Shown here: positions 15,508 to 25,281 of the stretch, piece after piece | Layout: every line of letters starts with the position of its first letter | How positions within the stretch are numbered: the first letter of the stretch is position 1 | Source of the DNA: Thermococcus sp. | Lineage (GTDB): Archaea; Methanobacteriota_B; Thermococci; Thermococcales; Thermococcaceae | Direction: 5' to 3' | Length of the DNA: 51,691 nt | Assembly: GCF_027052235.1 (NCBI RefSeq) | Contig: NZ_JALUFF010000019.1 | Location: 1-51,691 of the forward strand | Notes under the pieces: generated by a model | The model's database searches: none | Told to the model about the DNA's origin: nothing | Seen by the model: only the letters and a program-made list of their open reading frames with translations | Made by a program: the position numbers and the translations under genes

Positions 15508-16125
15508 ATGTACAGGATAAAGGATGAGTGGGGCGAGTTCCTGGTCAGGCTCGCGAGGAAGGCCGTTGAGGAGTACGTGAGGCACGGGAAGGTTATAAAA
15601 CCCCCAGCGGATACACCGCCCGAGCTGTGGGAGAAGATGGGCGTCTTCGTTACCCTGAACAGGCACAACGTTCCCCCCCAGATAGCCCTTCGTGGCTGCA
15701 TAGGCTTCCCGCTCCCGATTTACCCGCTCGTCGAGGCGACGATAAAGGCGGCAATCTACGCCGCCCTTGACGACCCGCGCTTCCCGCCGGTGAGGGAGAG
15801 CGAGCTTGACGATATCGTCGTTGAGGTAAGCGTTCTGACGCCACCCGAGCCTATCGAGGGCCCGCCGGAGGAGAGGCCGAAGAAGATAAAGGTCGGCAGG
15901 GACGGCCTGCTCATCGAGAAGGGCATCTACTCGGGATTACTGCTCCCGCAGGTTCCTGTTGAGTGGGGCTGGGACGAGGAGGAGTTTTTAGCGCAAACAT
16001 GCTGGAAGGCAGGCTTACCGCCCGACTGCTGGCTTGACTCGGACACTAAGGTTTACCGCTTCACAGCCGAGATATTCGAGGAGGAATATCCCCGAGGCCC
16101 CGTGAGGAGAAAGCCTCTGGTTTGA
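15508..16125 (+). CDS. AMMECR1 / TIGR00296 family protein
   Basis: 205 residues. The hallmark LRGCIGF motif appears as IALRGCIGFPLP, followed by AAIYAALDDPRFPPV, SVLTPPEPI and VPVEWGWDEEEFLAQTCWKAGLPPDCW. The family is conserved in archaea and eukaryotes (human AMMECR1). Its enzymatic role is not settled; a radical-SAM-linked function (MEMO1 neighbours) is known for relatives. ATG 15508 follows GGTGGTGG. Divergent from the MTH1187-type gene. Confidence 0.92.
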   Translation: MYRIKDEWGEFLVRLARKAVEEYVRHGKVIKPPADTPPELWEKMGVFVTLNRHNVPPQIALRGCIGFPLPIYPLVEATIKAAIYAALDDPRFPPVRESELDDIVVEVSVLTPPEPIEGPPEERPKKIKVGRDGLLIEKGIYSGLLLPQVPVEWGWDEEEFLAQTCWKAGLPPDCWLDSDTKVYRFTAEIFEEEYPRGPVRRKPLV

Positions 16126-16134
16126 GGTGATAGG

Positions 16135-16317
16135 ATGAGCCTCCCCTATTCATTGGCCCTTATTTTACTGGCTGGAGCACTTTATTACCGGCTTACGGAG
16201 AAGGCGATTGAAAAGTACAGGGAAGCGTGGATAGATGGGAGGGGCTTTGGCGTTCGCATCGTGGCATACACGGCGCTGTACTACCTGATTGCCCTCTACG
16301 CTGTTTGCCATGCCTAG
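16135..16317 (+). CDS. small membrane protein of unknown function
   Basis: 60 residues with two hydrophobic segments (about 4-17 and 43-58) separated by a charged amphipathic stretch. GAGGTGAT precedes ATG 16135, and the gap after AMMECR1 is nine bases, so it is very likely translated from the same message. Its stop overlaps the convergent methyltransferase stop by four bases. Confidence 0.65.
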   Translation: MSLPYSLALILLAGALYYRLTEKAIEKYREAWIDGRGFGVRIVAYTALYYLIALYAVCHA

Positions 16318-17669
16318 CCCTTTCCCATCTTCGCTATAAAGAAGCTGTTGCAGTCGTGCCTGTGGGTCCAGGCGCGGAAGACCTTATCTCCAATCTCAAG
16401 GAATCCCCTGTCGCCCCAGCTGAACTCGTAGGGGACAAGCTCAAAGCCCACCTTATTGACCGCGAAGAGCACGTTTTCTTCGTCTTCATCGATTCTGATC
16501 GAGCATGTTGAGTACGTCATCTCGCCACCCTCGCGGAGGTTCTCGTAGGCGTTGCGGAGCATGTTCCTCTGGACGCTGATTATTCGCTTTATCTTCTCCT
16601 CGTTAAAGCGCCACTTCACCTCTGGGAACTGGCGGTAGGTTCCGGAGCTTGAACACGGCGCGTCGAGGATTATTTTGTCGAACTTGTCTTTATCCCTGAA
16701 GCTCTGCCCGTCGGCGTGGACGAGCTTGACGTTTTTAATCCCCAAAAGCTTCATCTTCTCCTTCATGCGCATGAGCCTGTCGTAGGAATAATCCACAGCA
16801 ATTATCTCGCCCCTGTTCTCCATCAGCGATGCAGCATGGAAGGTCTTCGAGCCGGGGGCCGCAGCTAAATCGAGAACCCTCTCGCTCGGCTCTGGAGCCA
16901 GAACGTGGGCAACGTAGGCAGAGGCTAAATCCTGAATCACGAACTTGCCCCCTTTATACCAGTCGAGCCTCGTAACCGGCGTCTTGTATTCAAGAACCTT
17001 CAAAACGTCTGGAACCGGAGTTAGGGCCGTCCTTACACCGTTTTCCTCAAGGTAATCCCTGAGGGAATCAACATCCGTCTTCAGCGTGTTGGCCCTGACG
17101 TAGTAGCGCTGAGGTTTATTGTTGCTGAGAAGTAAGCGAACCGCCTCGTCGTAGCCGAAAAGCTCTATTACGTACTCTACGTACCAGCGCGGGTGGGAGA
17201 AGCGAACGCTCAGCCACTCTATTCTGTCCTTCTCCTTGAGCCTTTTTAGGGCCTTTTCGACGTCGAACTTCTCCACCGAGTGCATCAGCGCGTTGACGAA
17301 TTTGGCGCGGGAGAAATCGAACTTTTCTTTAACCACGCGGATTATTGAGTCAGTCGCTATCGCGGGAGGAACCTTCCGGAAGTGCATCTCAAAGGTCCCT
17401 ATCCTCAGAAGATTCGCGAGATAGGGGTCGAGGTCTTCAACGGTTGAGCCCTTCAAAACCGAGTTGATTATGAAGTCTATCTTTTTCCTCCACTTCTCTA
17501 TCTCGAAGACGTACGCATGGGCCAAACCGCGCGCCTTCTCGCGGTCTTTTCCAGCGACTCGCTTAAAGACTCTCTCAAGCGCGTGCTTGGAAGATAATTC
17601 GCGCTCCTCAACGAGCATCAGCGCGTCCGCCACCACTTCCTGAAAGCTTGCCCTGTAAAACAGCTCCAT
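16314..17669 (-). CDS. RNA cytosine-C5 methyltransferase, RsmB/NOP2/Sun family
   Basis: About 451 residues. An N-terminal NusB-like helical domain (ALERVFKRVAGKDREKARGLAHAYV) is followed by a SAM-binding methyltransferase domain: VLDLAAAPGSKTFHAA (motif I), AVDYSYDRLMRMKEK, and LDAPCSSSGTYR with the catalytic cysteine of motif IV, then STCSIRIDEDEENV with the second cysteine of motif VI. The enzyme methylates cytosine in rRNA or tRNA; the target is unknown. I place the start at ATG 17669 because a TATA box (17690-17700) is about 26 bases upstream, a leaderless arrangement. Confidence 0.92.
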   Translation of the reverse strand: MELFYRASFQEVVADALMLVEERELSSKHALERVFKRVAGKDREKARGLAHAYVFEIEKWRKKIDFIINSVLKGSTVEDLDPYLANLLRIGTFEMHFRKVPPAIATDSIIRVVKEKFDFSRAKFVNALMHSVEKFDVEKALKRLKEKDRIEWLSVRFSHPRWYVEYVIELFGYDEAVRLLLSNNKPQRYYVRANTLKTDVDSLRDYLEENGVRTALTPVPDVLKVLEYKTPVTRLDWYKGGKFVIQDLASAYVAHVLAPEPSERVLDLAAAPGSKTFHAASLMENRGEIIAVDYSYDRLMRMKEKMKLLGIKNVKLVHADGQSFRDKDKFDKIILDAPCSSSGTYRQFPEVKWRFNEEKIKRIISVQRNMLRNAYENLREGGEMTYSTCSIRIDEDEENVLFAVNKVGFELVPYEFSWGDRGFLEIGDKVFRAWTHRHDCNSFFIAKMGKG

Positions 17670-17689
17670 GGGCGGGACTTGAAAAAGGA

Positions 17690-17700
17690 GGTTTAAAAAG
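17690..17700 (-). promoter_or_regulatory. TATA box of the RNA methyltransferase gene
   Basis: Minus-strand CTTTTTAAACC, about 26 bases ahead of ATG 17669. It supports a leaderless start there over the longer frame. Confidence 0.55.
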
Positions 17701-17771
17701 GTGATGCACCCGAAACCCATCTGCAAAAACGATAAATATCAGCGTGAGAATGGACATATAGTGGTGTGTCA

Positions 17772-18353
17772 ATGGGAATTGAGGTCGGAAAAGGGGGAAT
17801 AAGGATTTCAAGGGAGCTCAGCGACTTGGACAGATTCGTTCTTGATGTTGTGCACTTCATAGAGAGGCATGCAAACTACGTGATAGTCAGAGGTTACGTA
17901 ACCATACTCTTCGGCCGCTCGAGGGGTACGGAGGATGTAGACTTTGTAGTGGAGCGGGTATCTAAAGAGAGATTCGTGGCCATGTGCAGGGAGGCCCTGA
18001 ACGCAGGTTTTGAGTTTTTAAATCCTGAAGACTGCGGAGGCCTCTACGAAATGCTTGAAGAGAAGATGGGGATCAGGATGGTCAGAAAGGGCGAGATAAT
18101 ACCTAACGCGGAAATCAAGTTTCCAAAGGATAGTTTTCATGAAGAGGCTTTAAAGAAGAGAATCCCCCTCAGGCTGAATGACGAAACCCTCTATATTTCC
18201 CCTATAGAACTTCAAATCGCCTACAAACTTTACCTTGGGAGCGATAAGGACATAGAAGACGCCGTTTTCCTATACGAGATGTTTAAGGACTACCTGAACT
18301 GGAGGGCTCTGGATGAGTACGCAAAGAGGCTCGGAGTTGAAGTCCCGTTCTAA
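17772..18353 (+). CDS. nucleotidyltransferase-fold protein
   Basis: 193 residues. The segment YVTILFGRSRGTEDVDFVVE is the G-x-R-x-T-x-D-h-D motif of the DNA polymerase beta-like nucleotidyltransferases, with two acidic metal ligands (DVD). A further acidic position is likely at AEIKF. Relatives include AbiEii/MNT-type toxins and uncharacterised archaeal proteins. Codon use is somewhat less GC-rich than that of its neighbours. ATG 17772 follows GGTGTG. It is directly followed by and overlaps a small charged protein, a layout seen in toxin-antitoxin pairs, though also in housekeeping pairs. Confidence 0.78.
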   Translation: MGIEVGKGGIRISRELSDLDRFVLDVVHFIERHANYVIVRGYVTILFGRSRGTEDVDFVVERVSKERFVAMCREALNAGFEFLNPEDCGGLYEMLEEKMGIRMVRKGEIIPNAEIKFPKDSFHEEALKKRIPLRLNDETLYISPIELQIAYKLYLGSDKDIEDAVFLYEMFKDYLNWRALDEYAKRLGVEVPF

Positions 18354-18564
18354 ACGTGATATGGAGGAAAGACTAGCCTTTATACGGCTCTACGTGAGAA
18401 AGCTGAAGGAGAACCCGGATGAGGTGTTCAGACAACAGGTCAAGCTCGTTAACTCCTTCCTGCAAGCCGCTAAAGACTTCCCGCTCACGAAGGAGGAGTA
18501 CCTTAGGCTGAAGGGCGAGCTTAAGAAACGGCCAAAATCCTCCCGCTCTTCGCCAACGTCTTGA
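18313..18564 (+). CDS. small charged helical protein, partner of the nucleotidyltransferase
   Basis: 83 residues from ATG 18313, which lies six bases after GGAGGG inside the preceding gene. An alternative ATG at 18361 gives 67 residues and starts at MEERLAFIRLYVRKL, the part that looks like structured protein. The sequence is helical, basic and acidic, with a KENPDEVFRQQVKLVNSFL core. It resembles no family I can name. Tight linkage to the nucleotidyltransferase suggests that the two products work together. Confidence 0.65.
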   Translation: MSTQRGSELKSRSKRDMEERLAFIRLYVRKLKENPDEVFRQQVKLVNSFLQAAKDFPLTKEEYLRLKGELKKRPKSSRSSPTS

Positions 18565-18629
18565 AGTGAGTCCGAGTGTCCTAGTGAGGTTTATTAGGAT
18601 GCAGTCTTAAACTTCTCTTGGTGTTCCTC

Positions 18630-21440
18630 ATGATCCTCGACACAGACTACATAACCGAGGATGGAAAGCCCGTTATAAGGATTTTCAAGAAAGAAAACGG
18701 TGAGTTCAAGATTGAATACGATAGAAACTTCGAGCCCTACTTCTACGCCCTCTTGAAGGACGACTCTGCAATTGAGGATGTCAAGAAGATAACAGCCAGC
18801 AGGCGCGGGACGGTTGTCAAGGTAAAGCGCGCCGAGAAGGTTGAGAAGAAGTTCCTCGGCAGGCCGATAGAGGTCTGGAAGCTCTACTTCACCCATCCCC
18901 AAGATGTCCCGGCAATCAGGGACAAGATAAGGGAACATCCTGCTGTCATAGACATCTACGAGTACGACATCCCCTTCGCGAAGCGCTACCTCATTGATAA
19001 GGGCCTCATCCCAATGGAGGGCGATGAGGAACTCAAAATGCTCGCCTTCGACATCGAGACGCTCTACCACGAGGGCGAGGAGTTCGCCGAAGGGCCTATC
19101 CTGATGATAAGCTACGCCGACGAGGAGGGGGCGCGCGTTATTACCTGGAAGAAGGTTGATTTGCCCTACGTTGACGTCGTCTCCACCGAGAGGGAGATGA
19201 TAAAGCGCTTTCTGCGCGTTGTCAAGGAGAAGGACCCCGATGTGCTCATAACTTACAACGGCGACAACTTCGACTTCGCCTATCTGAAAAAGCGCTGTGA
19301 AAAGCTCGGCATCAACTTCACCCTCGGGAGGGACGGTAGCGAGCCGAAAATCCAGAGGATGGGCGACCGCTTCGCCGTTGAAGTCAAGGGAAGGATTCAC
19401 TTCGACCTGTACCCCGTCATAAGGAGGACCATCAACTTACCAACCTACACCCTTGAGGCGGTCTATGAGGCCATCTTTGGGAAGCCGAAGGAGAAGGTCT
19501 ACGCGGAGGAGATAGCACAGGCCTGGGAGAGCGGGGAAGGTTTGGAAAGGGTAGCCCGCTACTCGATGGAAGATGCCAAGGTAACTTTTGAGCTTGGAAA
19601 GGAGTTCTTCCCGATGGAGGCGCAACTTTCGAGGCTCATAGGCCAGAGCCTCTGGGATGTGTCGCGCTCAAGCACCGGAAACCTCGTCGAGTGGTTTCTC
19701 CTGAGAAAGGCCTACGAGAGGAACGAGCTTGCACCAAACAAGCCCGATGAGAGGGAGCTGGCGAGGAGAAGGGAGAGCTACGCGGGTGGATACGTCAAGG
19801 AACCAGAACGCGGATTATGGGCCAATATTGTGTATCTAGATTTTCGCTCTTTGTACCCCTCGATAATCATCACCCACAATGTTTCGCCGGATACGCTCAA
19901 CAGGGAAGGCTGTAGGGAATACGACGTGGCACCACAGGTTGGACATAAGTTCTGCAAGGACTTTCCGGGATTCATTCCAAGCCTTCTCGGCGACCTTTTG
20001 GAGGAGAGGCAGAAGATAAAGAGGAAGATGAAGGCAACGATAGACCCCGTTGAGAGGAAGCTCCTCGATTACAGGCAGCGGGCTATCAAGATCCTGGCAA
20101 ATAGTTTCTATGGTTACTACGGCTATGCGAAAGCACGTTGGTACTGCAGGGAGTGCGCCGAGAGCGTTACCGCTTGGGGCAGGGAATACATTGAGACCAC
20201 GATAAGGGAGATAGAGGAGAAATTTGGCTTTAAAGTGCTTTACGCGGATAGCGTCACAGGAGACACCGAGGTTATCATCAGAAGAAACGGCAGGATTAAG
20301 TTCGTTCCAATCGAGAGACTCTTTGAGCGCGTTGATTACAGAGTTGGTGAGAAAGAATACTGCGTTCTCAGTGGGGTTGAGGCACTGACACTCGACAAGA
20401 GGGGTAGACTCGTTTGGAAGAAGGTTCCGTACGTCATGAGACACAGGACCGACAAAAAAATTTACCGCGTCTGGCTGACTAACAACTGGTATCTGGACGT
20501 TACAGAGGATCACTCGCTCATTGGCCACTTAGATGGAGAATACTTGGAGATAAAACCCGTTGATATTCTCAAAACTCCCGACATGAAACTGATAACCATT
20601 GCATCCCGCGAGTTGCAGGAGGTTGGGCTCAGAAATCCATCGAGGATTGAAGAAATCTCCTATGACGGATACGTCTATGACATTGAAGTTGAAGGAACTC
20701 ACAGGTTCTTTGCCAACGGGATACTCGTTCACAACACCGACGGTTTTTTTGCCACAATTCCCGGAGCAGATGCCGAAACCGTCAAAAAGAAGGCCAGAGA
20801 GTTTCTAAAGTACATTAACGCCAAACTGCCCGGCCTGCTCGAACTCGAATACGAGGGCTTCTACAAGCGCGGTTTCTTCGTGACCAAGAAGAAGTACGCG
20901 GTTATAGACGAGGAGGACAAGATAACGACGCGCGGGCTTGAAATAGTCAGGCGTGACTGGAGCGAGATAGCGAAGGAGACTCAGGCGAGGGTTCTTGAGG
21001 CTATACTCAAGCACGGTGACGTCGAGGAGGCAGTTAGGATTGTCAAAGAGGTAACGGAGAAGCTGAGCAAGTACGAGGTTCCGCCCGAGAAGCTCGTCAT
21101 CCACGAGCAGATAACCCGTGATCTGAAGGACTACAAGGCCACCGGACCGCATGTGGCCGTTGCAAAACGCCTCGCCGCGAGGGGAATAAAAATCCGGCCC
21201 GGGACGGTCATAAGCTACATCGTGCTCAAGGGCTCGGGAAGGATTGGAGATAGAGCAATACCCTTCGATGAATTCGACCCGACGAAGCACAAGTACGATG
21301 CAGAATACTACATCGAGAACCAAGTTCTGCCCGCTGTCGAGAGGATTCTTAAGGCCTTTGGTTACCGTAAGGAGGACTTACGCTACCAGAAGACGAGGCA
21401 GGTGGGGCTTGGCGCTTGGCTCGGAATGGGGAAGAAGTGA
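18630..21440 (+). CDS. pol: family-B DNA polymerase with in-frame mini-intein
   Basis: 936 residues; removing the 162-residue intein leaves 774, the length of KOD-type polymerases. Exonuclease site [10 protein letters not shown] at about 138-147, motif [11 protein letters not shown], motif [14 protein letters not shown], and motif C YAD-TDG, which the intein splits after Asp540. The N-terminal uracil-sensing region and the C-terminal PCNA-contact tail appear intact. The protein is a replicative and repair polymerase with 3'-5' proofreading. ATG 18630 follows GGTG and yields the canonical [12 protein letters not shown] start; the longer frame from TTG 18618 is not needed. Converges with the HAD hydrolase gene. 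Confidence 0.98.
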   Translation: MILDTDYITEDGKPVIRIFKKENGEFKIEYDRNFEPYFYALLKDDSAIEDVKKITASRRGTVVKVKRAEKVEKKFLGRPIEVWKLYFTHPQDVPAIRDKIREHPAVIDIYEYDIPFAKRYLIDKGLIPMEGDEELKMLAFDIETLYHEGEEFAEGPILMISYADEEGARVITWKKVDLPYVDVVSTEREMIKRFLRVVKEKDPDVLITYNGDNFDFAYLKKRCEKLGINFTLGRDGSEPKIQRMGDRFAVEVKGRIHFDLYPVIRRTINLPTYTLEAVYEAIFGKPKEKVYAEEIAQAWESGEGLERVARYSMEDAKVTFELGKEFFPMEAQLSRLIGQSLWDVSRSSTGNLVEWFLLRKAYERNELAPNKPDERELARRRESYAGGYVKEPERGLWANIVYLDFRSLYPSIIITHNVSPDTLNREGCREYDVAPQVGHKFCKDFPGFIPSLLGDLLEERQKIKRKMKATIDPVERKLLDYRQRAIKILANSFYGYYGYAKARWYCRECAESVTAWGREYIETTIREIEEKFGFKVLYADSVTGDTEVIIRRNGRIKFVPIERLFERVDYRVGEKEYCVLSGVEALTLDKRGRLVWKKVPYVMRHRTDKKIYRVWLTNNWYLDVTEDHSLIGHLDGEYLEIKPVDILKTPDMKLITIASRELQEVGLRNPSRIEEISYDGYVYDIEVEGTHRFFANGILVHNTDGFFATIPGADAETVKKKAREFLKYINAKLPGLLELEYEGFYKRGFFVTKKKYAVIDEEDKITTRGLEIVRRDWSEIAKETQARVLEAILKHGDVEEAVRIVKEVTEKLSKYEVPPEKLVIHEQITRDLKDYKATGPHVAVAKRLAARGIKIRPGTVISYIVLKGSGRIGDRAIPFDEFDPTKHKYDAEYYIENQVLPAVERILKAFGYRKEDLRYQKTRQVGLGAWLGMGKK
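20250..20735 (+). mobile_element. mini-intein in polymerase motif C (no homing endonuclease)
   Basis: 162 residues from Ser1 (SVTGDTEV, block A) to HN, followed by extein Thr. Block B is DVTEDHSLI; blocks F and G are [14 protein letters not shown] and NGILVHN. All residues needed for splicing are present (Ser1, block B TxxH, penultimate His, Asn, +1 Thr). There is no LAGLIDADG-type endonuclease between B and F, unlike the related full-size motif C inteins of Thermococcus polymerases. The segment is richer in A/T (for example a run of seven A at 20454-20460) than the surrounding extein. Confidence 0.95.
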
Positions 21441-21445
21441 AAGAT

Positions 21446-22153
21446 TTACTCGCCCTCTCCACTCCCCATTTTCTCCAGCACCTCCAAAATCCCTTCAACG
21501 CTCGGCACCTCAAAGCCCCTCTCGTGGATTCTCCTCACTCCTTCCGCTTCCGGATTTATCCAGACCGCCCATAGACCGGCCCTTAAAGCACCTTCGAAGT
21601 CTTCCGCCTTTGTGTCGCCGATGTGGATGGCCTCTTCGGGCTCAACGTTGAAGGCCTTGAGCGTTTTTTCGAACATCTCGGGCATCGGTTTGTACGCTAA
21701 AACCTCATCCGCGAAGAAGGTCTTGTCCACGTAGTCCATAAGGCCGAACCTCTCCAGCAGGAGCCTCGTGTATGAGCCGGGCCAGAACATGACGTTGCCC
21801 GTGACGGTAACCTTCAGTCCTTTCCTTTTGACGCCCTCCAGAGCTTTCTTGGCCCCGGGGAGGACTATTTCGTCGCCAACCTTCAGCACCGCCCTGGCAG
21901 AGGCCCTCTTGACGAGCTCAACATCAACCTCGAAGAGGCCCGCGAGGAGCTCCTGACTCTCCTCCAGCGCCCTGCGCGGGTTACCTTCGCCCCTGGCGCG
22001 CATGCCCTTCAGCGTTCCTCTCGCCAGCATTATTCCCTCGACCACGTCTACTATACAGACACCCATAAGCTTCGAGAGCTCGACCGCGAGTGCGTCGAGC
22101 ATGACGTTTATGTCGAGGAGGGTATTCCAGACATCGAAGGACACCAGCTTCAT
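21446..22153 (-). CDS. HAD-superfamily hydrolase
   Basis: 235 residues. HAD motif [11 protein letters not shown] contains the nucleophile Asp and a second acidic position. Motif II is VTVTGN and motifs III/IV are [11 protein letters not shown] and [16 protein letters not shown] helical cap lies between motifs I and II. Likely a phosphatase for small phosphorylated metabolites; the substrate is unknown. ATG 22153 overlaps the stop of the TOPRIM gene (ATGA), so it ends a three-gene operon. Confidence 0.88.
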   Translation of the reverse strand: MKLVSFDVWNTLLDINVMLDALAVELSKLMGVCIVDVVEGIMLARGTLKGMRARGEGNPRRALEESQELLAGLFEVDVELVKRASARAVLKVGDEIVLPGAKKALEGVKRKGLKVTVTGNVMFWPGSYTRLLLERFGLMDYVDKTFFADEVLAYKPMPEMFEKTLKAFNVEPEEAIHIGDTKAEDFEGALRAGLWAVWINPEAEGVRRIHERGFEVPSVEGILEVLEKMGSGEGE

Positions 22154-23187
22154 CTCCTCCCCCTCCCCTCAGCCCATGCGAGGCGTTGGAGGCCCTCCAT
22201 GAGGCCCGCTTCCCTGAGAATGGACTTCAGGTTTCTAAATCTGGAGCGCATGACGAAGAGCTCGTAGAAGCCCTCAAGGTTGCCCCAGTGGCCGTAGGCC
22301 GAGAGGGCTAGATACATAACTTCCTTCGGCTTCAGCTTTCTCCCGAGGCTCTCGTTGAGGGCCTTGATACCCGGCTTAATCCTCTCAAGGAGGCCTTCCC
22401 TCTCTATGAGGTGTAGCATGAGGTCTTCGACCGTCGGTTTCTTCCATTCTATGGTTTCATCCTCGAAGGGAAGGCCTATTATGAGTGGAACAACCTCTGT
22501 ACCGCCCACGAGGTAGCCGAAGGCCGTTTTCTCGTGCCTGAAGTTCGAGAGCTTTCCCGTTATTGAAGCGACAGCGCTCTCCCTATCCTCGTCAACGTCA
22601 ATGGCAACCCCTATTCTCTCGACAGAAAAGTTGAAAACCTCCATCGCCCTGAGAAAGTTTCCAAGGTTTCTTATGACCCCTGAGTTTCCCTCGCTCGGGA
22701 TTACGGCAAGGAAAACGCCGTCGGATTCCCTCCTCAGCAGGTCGAAGTTATCCCGCTCAAAGACCCTCTCGACGAATCTCAACGCCCTTGGGGCTTTTCT
22801 GCTCTCCCTGAACTCGAAGAGTTTCTTAAACACGGCTTTGAAGAACTTTGCATCGGTCTTTCCCTCGACGAAGAGAACGCTTGTCCCTGCCTCCTCCCCA
22901 GAGAACCCTCCCCTGACGTCAAAGTCGAGGTATTTCCTGAGTTCGTAGACCTCCTTCAGGGTTAGGGCCTTCCCTGTGTCCGAGTATATCAGGACGTTAT
23001 CCTCTCCCCTCCTGAAGCGCTCCGAGAGAAGGTCAACAACCTCAAGGCTTGAGGTCACGACTGTCTCGTCTCCCCTGAGGGAATCGGCAAAGTCTATCAG
23101 CTCGTCCCGGTTCTTTCTGTATTCCGGGAAGAGGACTGCCCTCTCGTCGGCAAACTCCTCAAACCTGTTTCCGGTTACAATCCTCAT
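22150..23187 (-). CDS. TOPRIM-domain protein (DUF3226-like)
   Basis: 345 residues. The middle part has [19 protein letters not shown] (TOPRIM glutamate) and, further on, [13 protein letters not shown] (the DxD metal-binding element), the pattern of OLD-family and DUF3226 TOPRIM domains. Before it lies a segment with [38 protein letters not shown] domains bind Mg2+ and handle nucleic acid phosphates. No ATPase domain is attached, so it is not a full OLD nuclease. GGTGAAGTGA precedes ATG 23187. Neighbours are a DUF2391 membrane protein and a HAD hydrolase. Confidence 0.78.
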   Translation of the reverse strand: MRIVTGNRFEEFADERAVLFPEYRKNRDELIDFADSLRGDETVVTSSLEVVDLLSERFRRGEDNVLIYSDTGKALTLKEVYELRKYLDFDVRGGFSGEEAGTSVLFVEGKTDAKFFKAVFKKLFEFRESRKAPRALRFVERVFERDNFDLLRRESDGVFLAVIPSEGNSGVIRNLGNFLRAMEVFNFSVERIGVAIDVDEDRESAVASITGKLSNFRHEKTAFGYLVGGTEVVPLIIGLPFEDETIEWKKPTVEDLMLHLIEREGLLERIKPGIKALNESLGRKLKPKEVMYLALSAYGHWGNLEGFYELFVMRSRFRNLKSILREAGLMEGLQRLAWAEGRGRR

Positions 23188-23721
23188 TCACTTCACCATG
23201 TCAACGGTTATCGCCCCTATAACGGCGAAGGTGCTTATTATGACGGTGGCGTTAACGAACTGCTCCCCTGTGAAGTTCGCTATGGAGTTTATACCGTAGA
23301 GGTATATGAGAAACGCCGAGACGGCGTAGGATATTGAAGCCACCGTCAGAAGCCTCTTGGGGACGTGGAACACCTCCTCGCGCTTTATGTTCCCTATACG
23401 TGATTTGGCGAGGAACAGGTAGGCGAGCAGGAGGGTGAGGAGGAATATTATGAGGGAGCGCTCGATGGAGATGTCCTTGGCCACGTCCCAGACCTCGCCG
23501 GTGAAGAGGAACGGAAGGGCAAAGGTCACCGCGCCGATTATCTCCTGGGCGATGTCGTCCCAGCCAAGTCTGTCGGGGAGCGATTTACTTTCCTCGGCCT
23601 TCCGCAGGCGTTCGAGTTCGAGGCCTATCTCCTCAAGCCTCTCCCGGATCTCTCCCATTTCCCCAACCTCTTGCTCAGGTATGGGGTTCATCATCCCGTC
23701 AGCATTGGATTCACTCATCAT
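23188..23721 (-). CDS. DUF2391-like membrane protein
   Basis: About 177 residues: an acidic N-terminus with a short coiled coil (EIRERLEEIGLELERLRKAEE), then four hydrophobic segments beginning with IAQEIIGAVTFALPFLFTGEVW. This resembles the archaeal DUF2391 family, function unknown. The start at ATG 23721 (or 23718) is supported by a TATA box TTTATAACC near 23745-23755, about 26 bases upstream. Longer frames run through that promoter. Its stop directly abuts the TOPRIM gene start, so they are cotranscribed. Confidence 0.75.
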   Translation of the reverse strand: MMSESNADGMMNPIPEQEVGEMGEIRERLEEIGLELERLRKAEESKSLPDRLGWDDIAQEIIGAVTFALPFLFTGEVWDVAKDISIERSLIIFLLTLLLAYLFLAKSRIGNIKREEVFHVPKRLLTVASISYAVSAFLIYLYGINSIANFTGEQFVNATVIISTFAVIGAITVDMVK

Positions 23722-23785
23722 CGCGCTCTCCCTTTCTCGGGAAGGGTTATAAATGTTGACGCGGTCATATGATAAGGTGATAGCT

Positions 23786-25249
23786 ATGAAAAAGTTTGCC
23801 GGGGCACTGGCCGTTCTCCTTTCGTTTCTGATGCTCTCCACTGCCGGCGCCGTTACCTTCAACTCCGCCAACACGGTGATAGTGCTACCCACAACCAAGG
23901 TCGTCAGCAACGTTCCGCTCCACATCAACGAGGACGCAATAGCGGGTTCGAGGCTCGGGGCCTTCCTCGTCCTCAAGGGAATCGTCACGAACCCCCACTA
24001 TCAGACGGTAGAGGTTCCAGTTGAATACCACAGCATCCTCATCAAGGACGAGAACCAGAGCTACGTTCTGACTTCCAGGGACATGCCGGATCTCGGACTG
24101 CCCCTTGGGAGCCGGCCCATTGGAAAGACAATCGTTCTGAGGGTCAACTTCGACAGGGTGAGGTACAACTCCACGAAGCACATGGCCGAGTTCATGGACA
24201 GAAGCGTTGAGATAGTCTTCAACGAGAACACCACCCCCCTCAACATTGGGGGCAACTACAGGGTCGTCTACAACACCGTCAACGGGACAGATTACATGTA
24301 CTTCTATTCCTATCAGTCCGGCGACGGGAACATGAGCTCCATAGGTGACACGATAACTTTTGGTAGCTGGAGCATACACTTCATAGACATAAACATCAAC
24401 CAGAGTAGCGCCCTTGTCGAGGTCAGCTATCCGAGCGGTGTGCTCAAGCTCAAGCCCATGCTCAAGGGCAAGTACTACCTGATGTACCTCGACGCCAAGG
24501 GCAACGAGGATTACGAGGAATACGACACCTATCCGAGCGTCAGGATTAACGAGCTCCTCAAGAACGGAGTCGTCCAGATGGTCGTCTTTACCCCAACGAG
24601 CTTCTTCATAGGCGTCAACGAGATAAAGTCCGTCATCTACAGCTACTGGTTCTACGAGAAGGAGAGGGAGTACCACGACGGTGAGGTCTACAGCGGGCAG
24701 TGGGTGTGGGACATAGACCCGCAGGACAACCTCTACGTGCTGTACCTCCACGTGAAGGCCAACACTACCTTTGAGCCGGTGTTCATAGGTTCGGGCGCGC
24801 GCCTTGAAATACCTATACAGTCCTGGGGCCTCTCTATAGTCCCGGTCTTCAACAGGACGAAGAACGGTGGCGTCATAGTTGGCGTCCTCGGCTACCGCTT
24901 CGTCAGAACAGTTATGCTCAAGAAGAGGGTGAAAGTCGACGTCCCAACGGTCGTGGCTACAAACGACGTCAACAGTTTCATAATCAACGATACGGCCCTT
25001 CAGAAGCTCCCAAGCGACAAGAATGTCATAATCATCGGTGGTTGGGTCAGCAACAAGGCCTGGAAACTTTTAGAGGGAGTTTACGGCTCGGCAAAGATAA
25101 ACGAGCTGAAGAACGAGCTTGAGAGCAAGGGCTACATAGTGGCTGAGCTCCCGAACCCCTACAACGCCAGCTACAAGGTCGTAATACTGGCCGGTAAGAC
25201 CTACCGCGAGACGGCTAAGGCCGTAGAAGAGTTCATGGAGGGCATTTGA
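23786..25249 (+). CDS. secreted S-layer-like protein
   Basis: 487 residues. The N-terminus MKKFAGALAVLLSFLMLSTAGA is a signal peptide. The middle is rich in beta strands, Tyr and Asn-X-Ser/Thr sequons. The last ~90 residues (NVIIIGGWVSNKAW... VVILAGKTYRETAKAVEEFM) look like the C-terminal domain of archaeal S-layer proteins. ATG 23786 has GGTGAT four bases ahead. Probably part of the cell envelope; at under 500 residues it may not be the main S-layer subunit. Confidence 0.75.
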   Translation: MKKFAGALAVLLSFLMLSTAGAVTFNSANTVIVLPTTKVVSNVPLHINEDAIAGSRLGAFLVLKGIVTNPHYQTVEVPVEYHSILIKDENQSYVLTSRDMPDLGLPLGSRPIGKTIVLRVNFDRVRYNSTKHMAEFMDRSVEIVFNENTTPLNIGGNYRVVYNTVNGTDYMYFYSYQSGDGNMSSIGDTITFGSWSIHFIDININQSSALVEVSYPSGVLKLKPMLKGKYYLMYLDAKGNEDYEEYDTYPSVRINELLKNGVVQMVVFTPTSFFIGVNEIKSVIYSYWFYEKEREYHDGEVYSGQWVWDIDPQDNLYVLYLHVKANTTFEPVFIGSGARLEIPIQSWGLSIVPVFNRTKNGGVIVGVLGYRFVRTVMLKKRVKVDVPTVVATNDVNSFIINDTALQKLPSDKNVIIIGGWVSNKAWKLLEGVYGSAKINELKNELESKGYIVAELPNPYNASYKVVILAGKTYRETAKAVEEFMEGI

Positions 25250-25281
25250 GCCCCTTATTTTATCCCCTTATTTTAGCTCGA

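Noticed and set aside
18594-19400. 268-codon minus-strand frame opposite the start of pol
   Set aside because: Antisense to highly conserved polymerase codons; no independent support.
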